Assembly (NCBI GenBank): GCA_963677165.2
Contig: CAXXSX010000002.1
Span: forward strand, 2,108,001-2,172,000
Direction: 5' to 3'
Length of the DNA stretch: 64,000 nucleotides
From: JAFGXT01 sp963677165
GTDB lineage: Bacteria > Verrucomicrobiota > Lentisphaeria > Victivallales > SZUA-371
Shown: piece after piece, positions 16,440 to 25,578 of the stretch
How positions within the stretch are numbered: position 1 is the first letter of the stretch
Layout of the letters: every line of letters starts with the position of its first letter
Notes under the pieces: generated by a model
What the model saw: the letters and a program-made list of their open reading frames with translations, nothing else
Databases searched by the model: none
Told to the model about the DNA's origin: nothing
Program-made: the position numbers and the translations under genes

Positions 16440-19400
16440 TTTTTCCCGATGGTTATTGAACAGTCCGAATCGTTAATATTGATGATTTCGCCATCTTGAT
16501 CTGAAAACTCAAGACTGACAGCCAGAGTTTCCTTGCATATGTAATCACTAAAGGTCTTAATAGCCTGTTGACGATCCGCCGGAACTTTACAGAAGATTTC
16601 AATCCGGTCAGATACTTCAAAACCGGAATCCTTACGAATGTTCTGGATCTTGCTGATAAATTCACGGGCAAAACCTTCGTCGATCAGTTCCTGGCTTAAA
16701 GCAGTATCAAGTGCCAGGGTTACTCCTGACTCAGTTGCTACAGTCATGCCGGCTTTTTCCTGACGCTGTACCACGAGGTCTTCGGCGGTTAGATCAAGTT
16801 CTGTCCCGGAGGACAATACGATATTTACGCTGCCTCCCTCAAGAACCTGGGAAATTTCACTTTCAGTCAGTTGGCTGATCTTTGCTGCAGCATCTTTCAT
16901 TTCTTTGCCAAGACGCGGTCCCAATGCTTTGAAATTAGCTTTAACCGTACGGGTTACCAGCTCTTCTTCATTGCTGCGGAAAACAATTTCCTTTACGTTC
17001 AATTCTTCAGATATGATGTCGGAAGTTTCCGACAACATCTGCCGTACTTCATCATCGTATACGACAATGATGGCTTTTCCGAGCGGTTGACGTACTTTCA
17101 GCGAATGCTGAGTACGCAGGAAACGTCCCAGCGTTACAGCAGTCATAGTACTTTCCATCTGTTTTTCGAGATATACGTCGCGGCGTTCCAGTTCCGGAGT
17201 TGGGAAGTCGCAGAGATGTACTGATTCCGGCATTTCCGCCGTACGCAGGTTTTGATAAATCGCTTCGGTCGTAAACGGGATGAACGGAGCGGCAGTCTGC
17301 GCAAAAGTAATCAGTGCGTAATGCAGTGTCTGGTATGCTTCGGACTTGTCATCATCGTTTTGACTCTTCCAGAAACGGCGACGGCTGCGTCGGATGTACC
17401 AGTTGGTCAGGTCTTCTACGAACTTTTCAAACCGGTTGGCAGCTTTCTGCAGATTATAACCATCCATTTCCTGGCCGATTTCTTCAACCATCTGGGAGAG
17501 GGATGACAGAATCCAGCGATCCAGCGGATTTTTCGGATTTTCAGGTCCGCAAGCCGGACCCGGCTCAGGCTGCCAGTTGTCAACGTTCGCATAGGTCACG
17601 AAAAAGCTGTATGAGTTCCAGATCGGCAGCATGACACTGCGCAGGACATCTTTTACACCGGTTTCGGTAAATTTCAGGTCTTCCGCGCGGACAACCTGGG
17701 AACCCAGCATGAACAGGCGCAGGGCATCAGCTCCATAATGATCAATGATATACATTGGATCAGGATAGTTCTTTTTGCGCTTGGACATCTTCTGTCCGTC
17801 TTCCGCCAGGATGAGCCCGTTAACCACAACGTTTTCAAATGCGGGCTTATCAAACAGCGCGGCGGCAAGTACGGTCAATGTATAGAACCAGCCACGGGTC
17901 TGGTCGAGTCCCTCGGCAATGAAGTTTGCCGGGAAGTTACCCTCGAACCGTTCCTTGTTTTCAAATGGATAGTGTTGCTGTGCATATGGCATGGAACCGC
18001 TTTCAAACCAGCAGTCCAGAACTTCGGTCACACGCTTCAGCGGCGATTTGCCGGTAGGAGAGGGGATTTCAACTTTATCCATAAAATGTTTGTGGATATC
18101 ATCAATCTTCTGTCCGGTCAGTTTTTCCAGTTCTTCAACAGAACCGATACAAACAACTTCGCCTTCTTCATTACGCCACACTGGCAACGGGCAACCCCAG
18201 TAGCGGTTACGGCCGATATTCCAGTCACGGGCATTTTCGAGCCATTTCCCGAAGCGGCCTTCCTTGATATGAGGCGGCATCCAACTGATCTGGCTGTTGG
18301 CGGAAAGCATTTTGTCCTTGATCTTTTCGATGTTCACGAACCAGGTCGGGAACGCACGATAGATCAGCGGGCTGTCGCAGCGCCAGCAGTGTGGATAACT
18401 ATGCTTGATCGAACTACGGTGTACGAGTTTACCTTCTTCTTTCAGGCGTTTGATGATATCTTTATCGGCCTCTTTTACATAGCGGCCCTTATAGTCTGAT
18501 ATTTCATCGGTAAAGCGGCATTCCGCATCAATCGGGCATACTTCAGGTATGCCGTTGGCGCGGCCCACTGCATTATCGTCTTCCCCGAATCCCGGAGCGA
18601 TATGAACAAGACCGCAACCATCTTCGGTACTCACGAAGTCGGCACTGATTACTTTAAAGGCTCCCTGTTCCGACAGGTCGGCGAAATACGGGAAAAGCGG
18701 TTCATAGCGGCGTCCAACCAGTTCCGAACCTTTGAATTTAGCCACGATGTCTGGCTGTTCGTCTTTGTAGTAAGCGCTTACACGGGCTTCTGCCATGATG
18801 TAGCAGTCATTACCGTCCTGGATCTTCACATAGTCGATGTCTTCACCAACTGCCAGAGCCATGTTTGACGGCAGGGTCCATGGAGTAGTTGTCCATGCCA
18901 GCAGATAAGTGCCGGGTTCGTCGAGGCAGGCGAAACGTATGGTGATCGCGGGATCGGTCACGTCCATGTAGCCCTGATTGGCTTCGAAGTTGGACAGTGG
19001 AGTCGAGCAGCGCGAGCAATACGGCAGAATTTTGTTGCCTTCGTAGATCAGGCCTTTGTCCCAGAGCTGGCGGAATACCCACCAGATGGATTCCATATAG
19101 CTCATATCCATAGTACGGTAGCCGCGGCGGAAATCCACCCAGCGTCCCATGCGATGGACCACTTTTTCCCATTCACTGGTATAGCGGAGAACGATACCGC
19201 GACAGGATTCATTAAATTTATCGATACCGTAGTCTTCGATATCTTTTTTGGAGGAAAGGTTCAGTTCCTTTTCCATCTCGTTTTCTACAGGAAGACCGTG
19301 GCAGTCCCATCCGAATACGCGATCGCAGTATTTGCCGCGCATGGTTTGGAAACGCGGAACAACGTCCTTAATGGTTCCAGCCAGAAGGTGTCCATAGTGC

Positions 19401-19561
19401 GGCAGGCCGGTGGCGAACGGAGGTCCGTCATAGAATACAAATTCGTCACAGTCCTTACGGTTATCCAGGGATTTTTCGAATGTTTTTTCGGCATCCCAGT
19501 AGTCTAATACCCGTTTTTCGATTTCCGGGAATTTCGGTTGATTGTTTACGGCTTCAAACAT
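16436..19561 (-). CDS. ileS: Isoleucyl-tRNA synthetase, type 2 (eukaryotic-like)
   Basis: 1041 residues. HYGH (PHYGHLLAGT) is the class I HIGH motif. KMSKRKKNYPDP is the form typical of IleS2 and eukaryotic enzymes, in contrast with KMSKS-type IleS1. The editing domain and C-terminal tRNA-binding extension are present and length fits IleS2. ATG 19561 (MFEAVNN) is preferred to 19594 because the homologous region begins there, although the Shine-Dalgarno sequence is weak. IleS2 enzymes are known for mupirocin tolerance. The gene overlaps the next one by 4 bp. Confidence 0.96.
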   Translation of the reverse strand: MFEAVNNQPKFPEIEKRVLDYWDAEKTFEKSLDNRKDCDEFVFYDGPPFATGLPHYGHLLAGTIKDVVPRFQTMRGKYCDRVFGWDCHGLPVENEMEKELNLSSKKDIEDYGIDKFNESCRGIVLRYTSEWEKVVHRMGRWVDFRRGYRTMDMSYMESIWWVFRQLWDKGLIYEGNKILPYCSRCSTPLSNFEANQGYMDVTDPAITIRFACLDEPGTYLLAWTTTPWTLPSNMALAVGEDIDYVKIQDGNDCYIMAEARVSAYYKDEQPDIVAKFKGSELVGRRYEPLFPYFADLSEQGAFKVISADFVSTEDGCGLVHIAPGFGEDDNAVGRANGIPEVCPIDAECRFTDEISDYKGRYVKEADKDIIKRLKEEGKLVHRSSIKHSYPHCWRCDSPLIYRAFPTWFVNIEKIKDKMLSANSQISWMPPHIKEGRFGKWLENARDWNIGRNRYWGCPLPVWRNEEGEVVCIGSVEELEKLTGQKIDDIHKHFMDKVEIPSPTGKSPLKRVTEVLDCWFESGSMPYAQQHYPFENKERFEGNFPANFIAEGLDQTRGWFYTLTVLAAALFDKPAFENVVVNGLILAEDGQKMSKRKKNYPDPMYIIDHYGADALRLFMLGSQVVRAEDLKFTETGVKDVLRSVMLPIWNSYSFFVTYANVDNWQPEPGPACGPENPKNPLDRWILSSLSQMVEEIGQEMDGYNLQKAANRFEKFVEDLTNWYIRRSRRRFWKSQNDDDKSEAYQTLHYALITFAQTAAPFIPFTTEAIYQNLRTAEMPESVHLCDFPTPELERRDVYLEKQMESTMTAVTLGRFLRTQHSLKVRQPLGKAIIVVYDDEVRQMLSETSDIISEELNVKEIVFRSNEEELVTRTVKANFKALGPRLGKEMKDAAAKISQLTESEISQVLEGGSVNIVLSSGTELDLTAEDLVVQRQEKAGMTVATESGVTLALDTALSQELIDEGFAREFISKIQNIRKDSGFEVSDRIEIFCKVPADRQQAIKTFSDYICKETLAVSLEFSDQDGEIININDSDCSITIGKK

Positions 19562-19672
19562 AATAATCTTAAACCCATTTTCTTGATATATCAAACATAA
19601 TTATATTAACTGTCAAAAAGATACAAAATATCTACCTAAATAGCTCAAATTCAAGTGTTTTGTACAAAAAAC

Positions 19673-20389
19673 TTAATATTTTAGCTGGCAGTCTGTAATT
19701 TTGTCGTACATGAGCCGGATTGTCCGACTTTCTCCTGCGGGAGTGAACATCTCAAATATCAGCACATTATCTGTCGTTTCTATAATCCGCTGTGCGGTAA
19801 GTTGCCTGCCATCATCCATCGTGATTAAGAAGGGGCCGGCGGGAGTGCCGTCTTCATTTACCGTTATGGACGCAAAGTACAATTTATCAAATGTCGGAGC
19901 TTGCAGTTCCACGGTTTCTTCTCCTGTCATGACCCGGCGTTCTTCCGGTTCCTTCAGTTCTGGTGTGTTTTCAGCTTCTTCATTATTTTCGAGTTCCGCT
20001 TCTTCCGGTTCTTCGTCTACCTGGCCGGAAACCTGTTTGAATTTCCCGGTCAGATCATCCATACGGTTCAGGCGTCTCCGCGCTTCGGCTTCATGGCGTG
20101 TTTCAACATATTCTTCTGCCGCGTCAGGAACGAAGTGCAAAATTACCGGATAAATCACCGGAAGAATTAATCCGCCGATAAAATGAAATAAACGGCCGCG
20201 CAGTTTCATTTCAGCCATGGTTGAAGATATAAACGCGCTGGACAGATACACCGCCAGTACCAGCGGAATAGTGATCATTGTACTCAATGAAGGCAGTAAA
20301 TCCGCATGTTTTACGAGTATAAACCAACTTTTCAGCTCAGAAGCCAGAAACCCGTCCGTCACTATTGACGTTAGACCGGAAATATCCAT
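19673..20389 (-). CDS. Membrane protein with acidic linker and beta-rich C-terminus
   Basis: 238 residues. Two hydrophobic segments (~38-58 and ~68-88) are followed by a charged stretch of about 70 residues rich in Glu and a beta-rich C-terminal domain (~165-238) that may be an SH3- or PilZ-sized module. AGGGGAA precedes the ATG. It lies 111 bp upstream of ileS on the same strand. No family recognised; the soluble domain is predicted cytoplasmic or periplasmic depending on topology, which is not clear. Confidence 0.65.
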   Translation of the reverse strand: MDISGLTSIVTDGFLASELKSWFILVKHADLLPSLSTMITIPLVLAVYLSSAFISSTMAEMKLRGRLFHFIGGLILPVIYPVILHFVPDAAEEYVETRHEAEARRRLNRMDDLTGKFKQVSGQVDEEPEEAELENNEEAENTPELKEPEERRVMTGEETVELQAPTFDKLYFASITVNEDGTPAGPFLITMDDGRQLTAQRIIETTDNVLIFEMFTPAGESRTIRLMYDKITDCQLKY

Positions 20390-20528
20390 AAAAGTTCCCC
20401 TTTGTGCAACATAATTTGTCAGTAAATAAATATACTACACTTTTTGGGGTTTGGGAAGTGATTTGTTGCGAAAAACTTCACCTGAAACTGCTTTTTTTGC
20501 ACAGGAGCTGTTAGCAGATATTAGTCTT

Positions 20529-21038
20529 TTACTGGAGTTTGTATTCTTTTATGATCAATTGAAGATAATGGATTTTCTGTTTTTCTTCCGCTTGCAGCTG
20601 TTTCTGCTGCTTTTCCCAGAGTTTACTGTTTGGGGAGCAAACAGGACGGCCCTGGAGTACAAAGTCATAACGGAGAAATGCTCCTTGAATTCGTCCGTCA
20701 ATTAATTTGAAAAATAGGGCGACAGTAACATATTTCCCTGGTTTAACTAAGGGAAAATAAAAGTAATTTTGACTTTTCTTGAGATACCTGAGATCTCCTT
20801 TCAGTTTCTCATAATCACCGAACTTCTTCTGAATCTTCGCGATGGGAGTTCCATCAGGAGGAAGAACTTTTTCTGCCAGCTTTCTGGTAATGTTTTTCAG
20901 TTCCTGGAGCGATTTCTCGTTTTCGTTATTTTTCGTTTTCTGCTTCGCATTTGTAACATTGCCGGCTTTTATGGTCAAAGGTAAGATTAAACTTGTGATT
21001 AATAAAGCTTTCAGAATATTATTTTTAATAATCGCCAT
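20529..21038 (-). CDS. Small secreted protein of unknown function
   Basis: 169 residues with a signal peptide (Lys-rich start, LLITSLILPLTIKAG). The mature part has a charged helical segment, then a compact beta region around residues 80-130 containing GDLRYLKKSQNYFYFPLV, and a Lys/Gln-rich C-terminal helix. AGGGGGGAG lies before the ATG. No family recognised. Neighbouring genes give no functional clue. Confidence 0.6.
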   Translation of the reverse strand: MAIIKNNILKALLITSLILPLTIKAGNVTNAKQKTKNNENEKSLQELKNITRKLAEKVLPPDGTPIAKIQKKFGDYEKLKGDLRYLKKSQNYFYFPLVKPGKYVTVALFFKLIDGRIQGAFLRYDFVLQGRPVCSPNSKLWEKQQKQLQAEEKQKIHYLQLIIKEYKLQ

Positions 21039-21147
21039 TAACTGCTCCCCCCTGCTAATTTCTCCTAAAATAATAATCTATGAAATGATCTTTTGCAATA
21101 TGGCAGGGGAAATATCTCTGGATAAGGCACTGGAAAGGGAAAATAAC

Positions 21148-21169
21148 GGATGGCTGCAAAGAGCCATCC
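21148..21169 (-). terminator. Putative terminator after the GH38 gene
   Basis: GGATGGCT pairs with AGCCATCC over a 6-nt loop, followed on the minus strand by GTTATTTT, 28 bp past the stop codon. The T-run is short, so termination may be partial. Confidence 0.6.
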
Positions 21170-21197
21170 TTGCCAGAGGCACATGGGATAATTTCTA

Positions 21198-23720
21198 TTA
21201 TTTATTGCAGCACAGTAGAGTTTTGATTTCGAATGGGGCAAATTTTACCTCGTTTTTAAGCTGTTTTGACGTTGTTTTTTCAAGCATATTTACCTCGACC
21301 CAGTTTCTGTTGCTGTAAGACGGCAGGCCGAGCGTCGAACACGTGCCTGAACTTTCAAACGCGCGGAAAATAACGCCATCAGCAGTATTTTCTGCCGGTT
21401 TTACCGAAGAGATGACAACGGAACTATTCGTACAATCTGGCATAGCCGGAAGCTCCAGTCCGGGTGTATTACTCTGACGGGTCGTGTCTGAGGCCGCGAC
21501 GTATTTTAACGGAAAATTTAATTCCCAGCCGCAATGGACCGCTGGTCCAGCGGTCGCGGCATGCGGACAAACTTTATATTTAAAGTTATATTTTCCGGCA
21601 GGTGGACGGCTTGGCGCACTAAAAGTTTGATCGTCATTGATTTCTACGGCTCCAGTACACCAGCCGATACCGCGCACCATATAGGCGTAGAGCATATTGC
21701 TGTCAAACTCCCATTCCCTGTGATCGGCTCCAATCGTAACGCCATAGTCTTTGTTGCCGATATCGGCCCAGAGGCGTACCATGCGAATGGTATCGCAAGG
21801 CGCTTCCGGAATGTCCGGAGTGAAGACCGTTTCAGGAAAGCGTTCCTGTCCGAATGGACTGCCATAACGTATTTCAGCCTCATTGTCATCTGCGAACGGG
21901 AAGGTTTGTTCGATTCTGACCCAACCGGACTCTTCAAACCAGTCAATGGTGTTATCGATTTCGATTTCATGGGCATTTGCCGGTAGAGTAATGATCTGGG
22001 TGAATTTGCGGTCATAAATTTTACCGGTCACTTCGACTCTCATAAAGACGGCATTATTATCAAGGAGCCTGACATCTTTCAACTGAGCGGGAAATACCCG
22101 TCCGCTTGGCGTCATATTATCGATATATGCGGCCCGGCGTTCTTCGACTCCGATTATTGCCATTTTATCGAATAGCGGTTTGTTGTAGACTTTGTCATGA
22201 ACATCAATCGTCCCGGTTACCCGGTCGATTTTCAATGTGAAATGATCATTTTCAAAGTAATCATGTTCCATATTGCGGCGAGGATTTTCGAAATGGTCAA
22301 TATCCTGATCGAATTTAGCAATATTGTTTACCGGGAAGGTTTTTCGTTCGCCAGGTTCAAGAAACCAGACTTTACCACCCAGAGCCGGGACTTTATCCGC
22401 AAAGAATTCGATTTCAATGGTGTCTGCCTGGTTTTGTCTGCGGCAAACGGTTTTAAACGGAACTTCTTTTCCATCCTGGCTGATCAGGCGGAAACTTTCA
22501 TCGGTACGAAGAAGTCCGCGCATAGTTTCACCATACAGTGCAGTTCTGGCTGAGACTAGTCCACTACGTGTCCATGAAAGTTCATTAAAAATAACGATAG
22601 GAAAGGCGAACTGGTGAGGTACAGTAGTTTGCGACACCAGTTTCCAGGACAATTTTTTCGTTAAATTTTGTGCTATATGGCGACTGCACAATTTCAAATC
22701 GAGTTTATCTTCATCGGCTTTGTCTCCGCCTATGCCGTTTTGATTGTGGTCCATTGAATCAAGCAGCAGGTTCCAAGCCTCTTTCAAGGAATCATCCGCC
22801 GGCTTATTGCCAGCCAGAATATTCATGGATTTGAAATATTCGGCAAGGTGTAATTCTCTTTCACATCCCAGGTCCAGCGGCCACAGGTCCGGCCACGAAC
22901 TGTCGAGGTTCGGCCATAAGTCCGGAGCTTCGCCATGGAGAGTGGGAACGTCTCCTGTCGTCATATCGAAAAATTTTTTAAACGTGCTGAACTTTAACGG
23001 ACGTTTCCCTGACTGATTCCAGGTACGAATATTATCCAGAATCCGGGCATTGAACGCGAACAGGTCGGTTCCGTAATGCATCATCTCCGGTACTTCGATC
23101 TGTCCGATAAGCTCTTCCAATTTCTTTTCAGTTTCTTTCTGGTCGAAGTCATTGAATCCGGCTCGGGTAAAAATATTAACAAACGTATCGTAATGGTATG
23201 GGCAATATGCTTTTACATTCGTACCATCAAGCCCATCCCATTTGAAATGGCGGACTCCTTTGGGAAATCCACGAGAGACCACAATCATATCCATACCGGA
23301 CTTCTTAACGATTTGCGGTAACTGCGATACCGCACCGGGAATGTCTGAAATACTCATGATTTTTGGACTGATTCCCAACTGATTCTCACAGAATTCAGTA
23401 CCATAAAGGAGATTTCTTATCGTGGTTTCACCAGCCGGAAGGTGGGAATAAATTCCGGAACGCATCGGAATAAATTCCAGTCTGCCGTCCGCTGCATGTC
23501 GGACGATTCTTTCCCTTTCTTCCGGAAAACACTCCAGATAGTGTTCTATGAAGTTCACGGTTTCGATCATAAAGTTGAATTCAGGATAATCTTCGATTAA
23601 ATCAAGCGCTCGTCTTATAATCAGGTTTCCACGTGACAGGCATTCTTCACGTGTTCCAGCCCAGAAAAGGTCAAGATGGCAGAATGCTACCAGGTAGATT
23701 GGGGGGGGATTGCTATTCAT
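21198..23720 (-). CDS. Glycoside hydrolase family 38 alpha-mannosidase-like protein
   Basis: 840 residues. The N-terminal domain has the zinc-ligand HLD (H15, D17) and a DIPGAVSQLP block with D126 where GH38 places its nucleophile. A central helical domain and long beta-sandwich C-terminal regions follow, as in GH38. The protein has no signal peptide, so it is probably cytoplasmic and acts on imported mannosides. ACGGAG precedes the ATG. A C8 run at 23701-23708 encodes part of an early Pro tract. It is 48 bp downstream of a pseudopilin gene and probably controlled by the IclR protein at 25341. GH38 also includes enzymes with other specificities. Confidence 0.85.
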   Translation of the reverse strand: MNSNPPPIYLVAFCHLDLFWAGTREECLSRGNLIIRRALDLIEDYPEFNFMIETVNFIEHYLECFPEERERIVRHAADGRLEFIPMRSGIYSHLPAGETTIRNLLYGTEFCENQLGISPKIMSISDIPGAVSQLPQIVKKSGMDMIVVSRGFPKGVRHFKWDGLDGTNVKAYCPYHYDTFVNIFTRAGFNDFDQKETEKKLEELIGQIEVPEMMHYGTDLFAFNARILDNIRTWNQSGKRPLKFSTFKKFFDMTTGDVPTLHGEAPDLWPNLDSSWPDLWPLDLGCERELHLAEYFKSMNILAGNKPADDSLKEAWNLLLDSMDHNQNGIGGDKADEDKLDLKLCSRHIAQNLTKKLSWKLVSQTTVPHQFAFPIVIFNELSWTRSGLVSARTALYGETMRGLLRTDESFRLISQDGKEVPFKTVCRRQNQADTIEIEFFADKVPALGGKVWFLEPGERKTFPVNNIAKFDQDIDHFENPRRNMEHDYFENDHFTLKIDRVTGTIDVHDKVYNKPLFDKMAIIGVEERRAAYIDNMTPSGRVFPAQLKDVRLLDNNAVFMRVEVTGKIYDRKFTQIITLPANAHEIEIDNTIDWFEESGWVRIEQTFPFADDNEAEIRYGSPFGQERFPETVFTPDIPEAPCDTIRMVRLWADIGNKDYGVTIGADHREWEFDSNMLYAYMVRGIGWCTGAVEINDDQTFSAPSRPPAGKYNFKYKVCPHAATAGPAVHCGWELNFPLKYVAASDTTRQSNTPGLELPAMPDCTNSSVVISSVKPAENTADGVIFRAFESSGTCSTLGLPSYSNRNWVEVNMLEKTTSKQLKNEVKFAPFEIKTLLCCNK

Positions 23721-23768
23721 GTTTCTCCGTAAAATAATTATATATGTTGTTATTGCCTGATATCGTGG

Positions 23769-24503
23769 CTAATTAACCACTGCAATAACTCCTTGTTTTG
23801 TAAAGTAATAGACGGCATGCATTGTGGCAGAAGAGTTGTGATTCATTCGCATCTCATTCACTTGCTCGTAGTATTCCTGAGGATTGATCGTTTCGGCATT
23901 TCCTGCCATATTTGCCACATTGATTGATTTTCCATGTTTGGCCTGTGCTTTATTATGCTCAGATGAATTGGCGTAACGAATTGTATAGAACTGGCTTTTG
24001 TATGAAGCATGGTTGGAGTATGAATCGGCAAGTGCGATGAAACGAGTCGGATCTTTAAGTCTTCTTGTCGATAGTCCACGGAAAGTGCTTGCTGAATTGT
24101 CGAAACCGATGTCTGGAAAAAATGATTGCGGATCCTGCCAGGCTCCGTAAATCTCCTTAAATGAATCAGGATAGTCAGGATGTTTTCTCGGTGAGCCTGT
24201 TGTTGGAGTTGACGGACAAATCATGGTTCCGGCTTTGTCGGCCATATATCCCTCGGTAATTAAGGTATCGGCCCAGGAACTCATTCCCGTTAGTGCGGTG
24301 TTGAAGCATGGCATAACATCTTTGTTATCATTTGAGTACATATTTACCAGAAGGATATTCTGCTTCAAATTATTTATGCATGATATGGTTTTTGCCTTTT
24401 CTCTGGCCGAATTCAATGCCGGCAACAACATACCCGCTAGAATTGCAATGATTGCAATTACAACAAGAAGTTCGATAAGTGTGAATTTTTTTTGTAGTTT
24501 CAT
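23769..24503 (-). CDS. Prepilin-like protein (pseudopilin), IclR-GH38 locus
   Basis: 244 residues. It starts with a short positive leader and the type IV prepilin motif FTLIEL, followed by a hydrophobic helix, so a prepilin peptidase would cut before the Phe and anchor it in the inner membrane. The C-terminal domain has the H-X9-DG layout of Lentisphaerota pseudopilins, but the Asp is replaced (HGKSINVANMAG). It lies between the IclR gene and the GH38 gene. A role in secretion, substrate capture or assembly of an extracellular apparatus is inferred from its family. Confidence 0.85.
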   Translation of the reverse strand: MKLQKKFTLIELLVVIAIIAILAGMLLPALNSAREKAKTISCINNLKQNILLVNMYSNDNKDVMPCFNTALTGMSSWADTLITEGYMADKAGTMICPSTPTTGSPRKHPDYPDSFKEIYGAWQDPQSFFPDIGFDNSASTFRGLSTRRLKDPTRFIALADSYSNHASYKSQFYTIRYANSSEHNKAQAKHGKSINVANMAGNAETINPQEYYEQVNEMRMNHNSSATMHAVYYFTKQGVIAVVN

Positions 24504-24576
24504 GTTTTTTGTTCTCCCATTGTTCGATTTGTTATCTTACTTTATGTACAGACTTTTATAGATTAATAAGAACTCT

Positions 24577-25341
24577 TCACCACATAGTGGATTTTTTTTC
24601 CAGTTCAGTGCTGATATTTTTCAACAGCTTCATGGCAACGTCTTTTTTCTCTTCAGAATAACTGTTAATTTCTATACTTGATCCTACAGCGGCAACTTCT
24701 CCCAGACTCAGGTTGATCAGGTAAACAATATTGACTCGGGCTGCCTTATGTTCTATCAGATAATCATGTTGAGCAATGTCTTCCAAATGGGATAAAAAGT
24801 CTTTCTCCGTTGTTATTCCGTCCCATTTATTTCCCGGAGGACCAAACCATTCAAAACATTTCTTCTGCTGCTCTACCGACAGTCGTGATAACATCAGTTT
24901 ACCTGAAACGCTGTCGTATGGCGTTTGCACGGTTGCGGAAATCTTTATATACTGATTATCCTCTTCCGGGCATACATTAAATTTTTTTCCCACAATGCAT
25001 ACAATGTGGCGTTCATAACCCAACAGATGCGAAACGCATATATATTCATTTATTTTATCACGATAATCCAGCAGGAGCGGCAGTGCAGCTTTACGCAATG
25101 GATTGGAATCAAAGTACCCATCAGAAAGCATAACAAACTTTTTCCCCATCAGATAGCCGGTTTTTCGCCCGGCAGACTCCAGATACCCCATGATCGTCAT
25201 TGTTCTGACTATTCTTGATAACGTTTGTACATTGATTCCAGTTTTTTGGGATAATTCTGATACCGTATGTGGAGTATTTGGCTTTTCTGCTATCATTTCC
25301 ATAATGATAAAAGCTTTTTCCAATACGTGTATTTTATCCAT
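24577..25341 (-). CDS. IclR-family transcriptional regulator
   Basis: 254 residues with an N-terminal winged helix (TVSELSQKTGINVQTLSRIVRTM, about residues 26-48) and a C-terminal effector-binding domain containing SVSGKLMLS and GEVAAVGSSI motifs typical of IclR. GGACGGTGG precedes the ATG. It heads a run with the pseudopilin (73-bp gap) and GH38 gene and probably controls that run in response to a sugar-derived ligand. Binding sites were not identified with confidence. Confidence 0.9.
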   Translation of the reverse strand: MDKIHVLEKAFIIMEMIAEKPNTPHTVSELSQKTGINVQTLSRIVRTMTIMGYLESAGRKTGYLMGKKFVMLSDGYFDSNPLRKAALPLLLDYRDKINEYICVSHLLGYERHIVCIVGKKFNVCPEEDNQYIKISATVQTPYDSVSGKLMLSRLSVEQQKKCFEWFGPPGNKWDGITTEKDFLSHLEDIAQHDYLIEHKAARVNIVYLINLSLGEVAAVGSSIEINSYSEEKKDVAMKLLKNISTELEKKSTMW

Positions 25342-25364
25342 TCACCACCGTCCTGTTTTTCATA

Positions 25365-25393
25365 ATTATATATTTTTTTACCGGTGATAACAA
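25365..25393 (-). promoter_or_regulatory. Sigma70-type promoter of the IclR gene
   Basis: On the minus strand TTGTTA (25388-25393) and TATAAT (25365-25370) are separated by 17 bp. The start point would fall near 25358, about 17 bp before the ATG. Confidence 0.65.
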
Positions 25394-25578
25394 GCTTTTT
25401 TGAATGGGAATTTGGCTGTTCTCTCGCATTGTGGGATAAAATTGAAGAATTGCAGTGTCTTTGAAGATTGTTTTGGAGCATATTATTTTTACACTGTGGG
25501 AGTGGAAAATTCCGTGGGATGTGCTAATAGTTATGCTTGGGGGAAATACCTCCGGTAAACGTATCAGGAAGGGAAATT

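Noticed and set aside
17738..18499. 253-residue ORF opposite ileS
   Set aside because: Entirely inside ileS, no ribosome-binding site and no family features.
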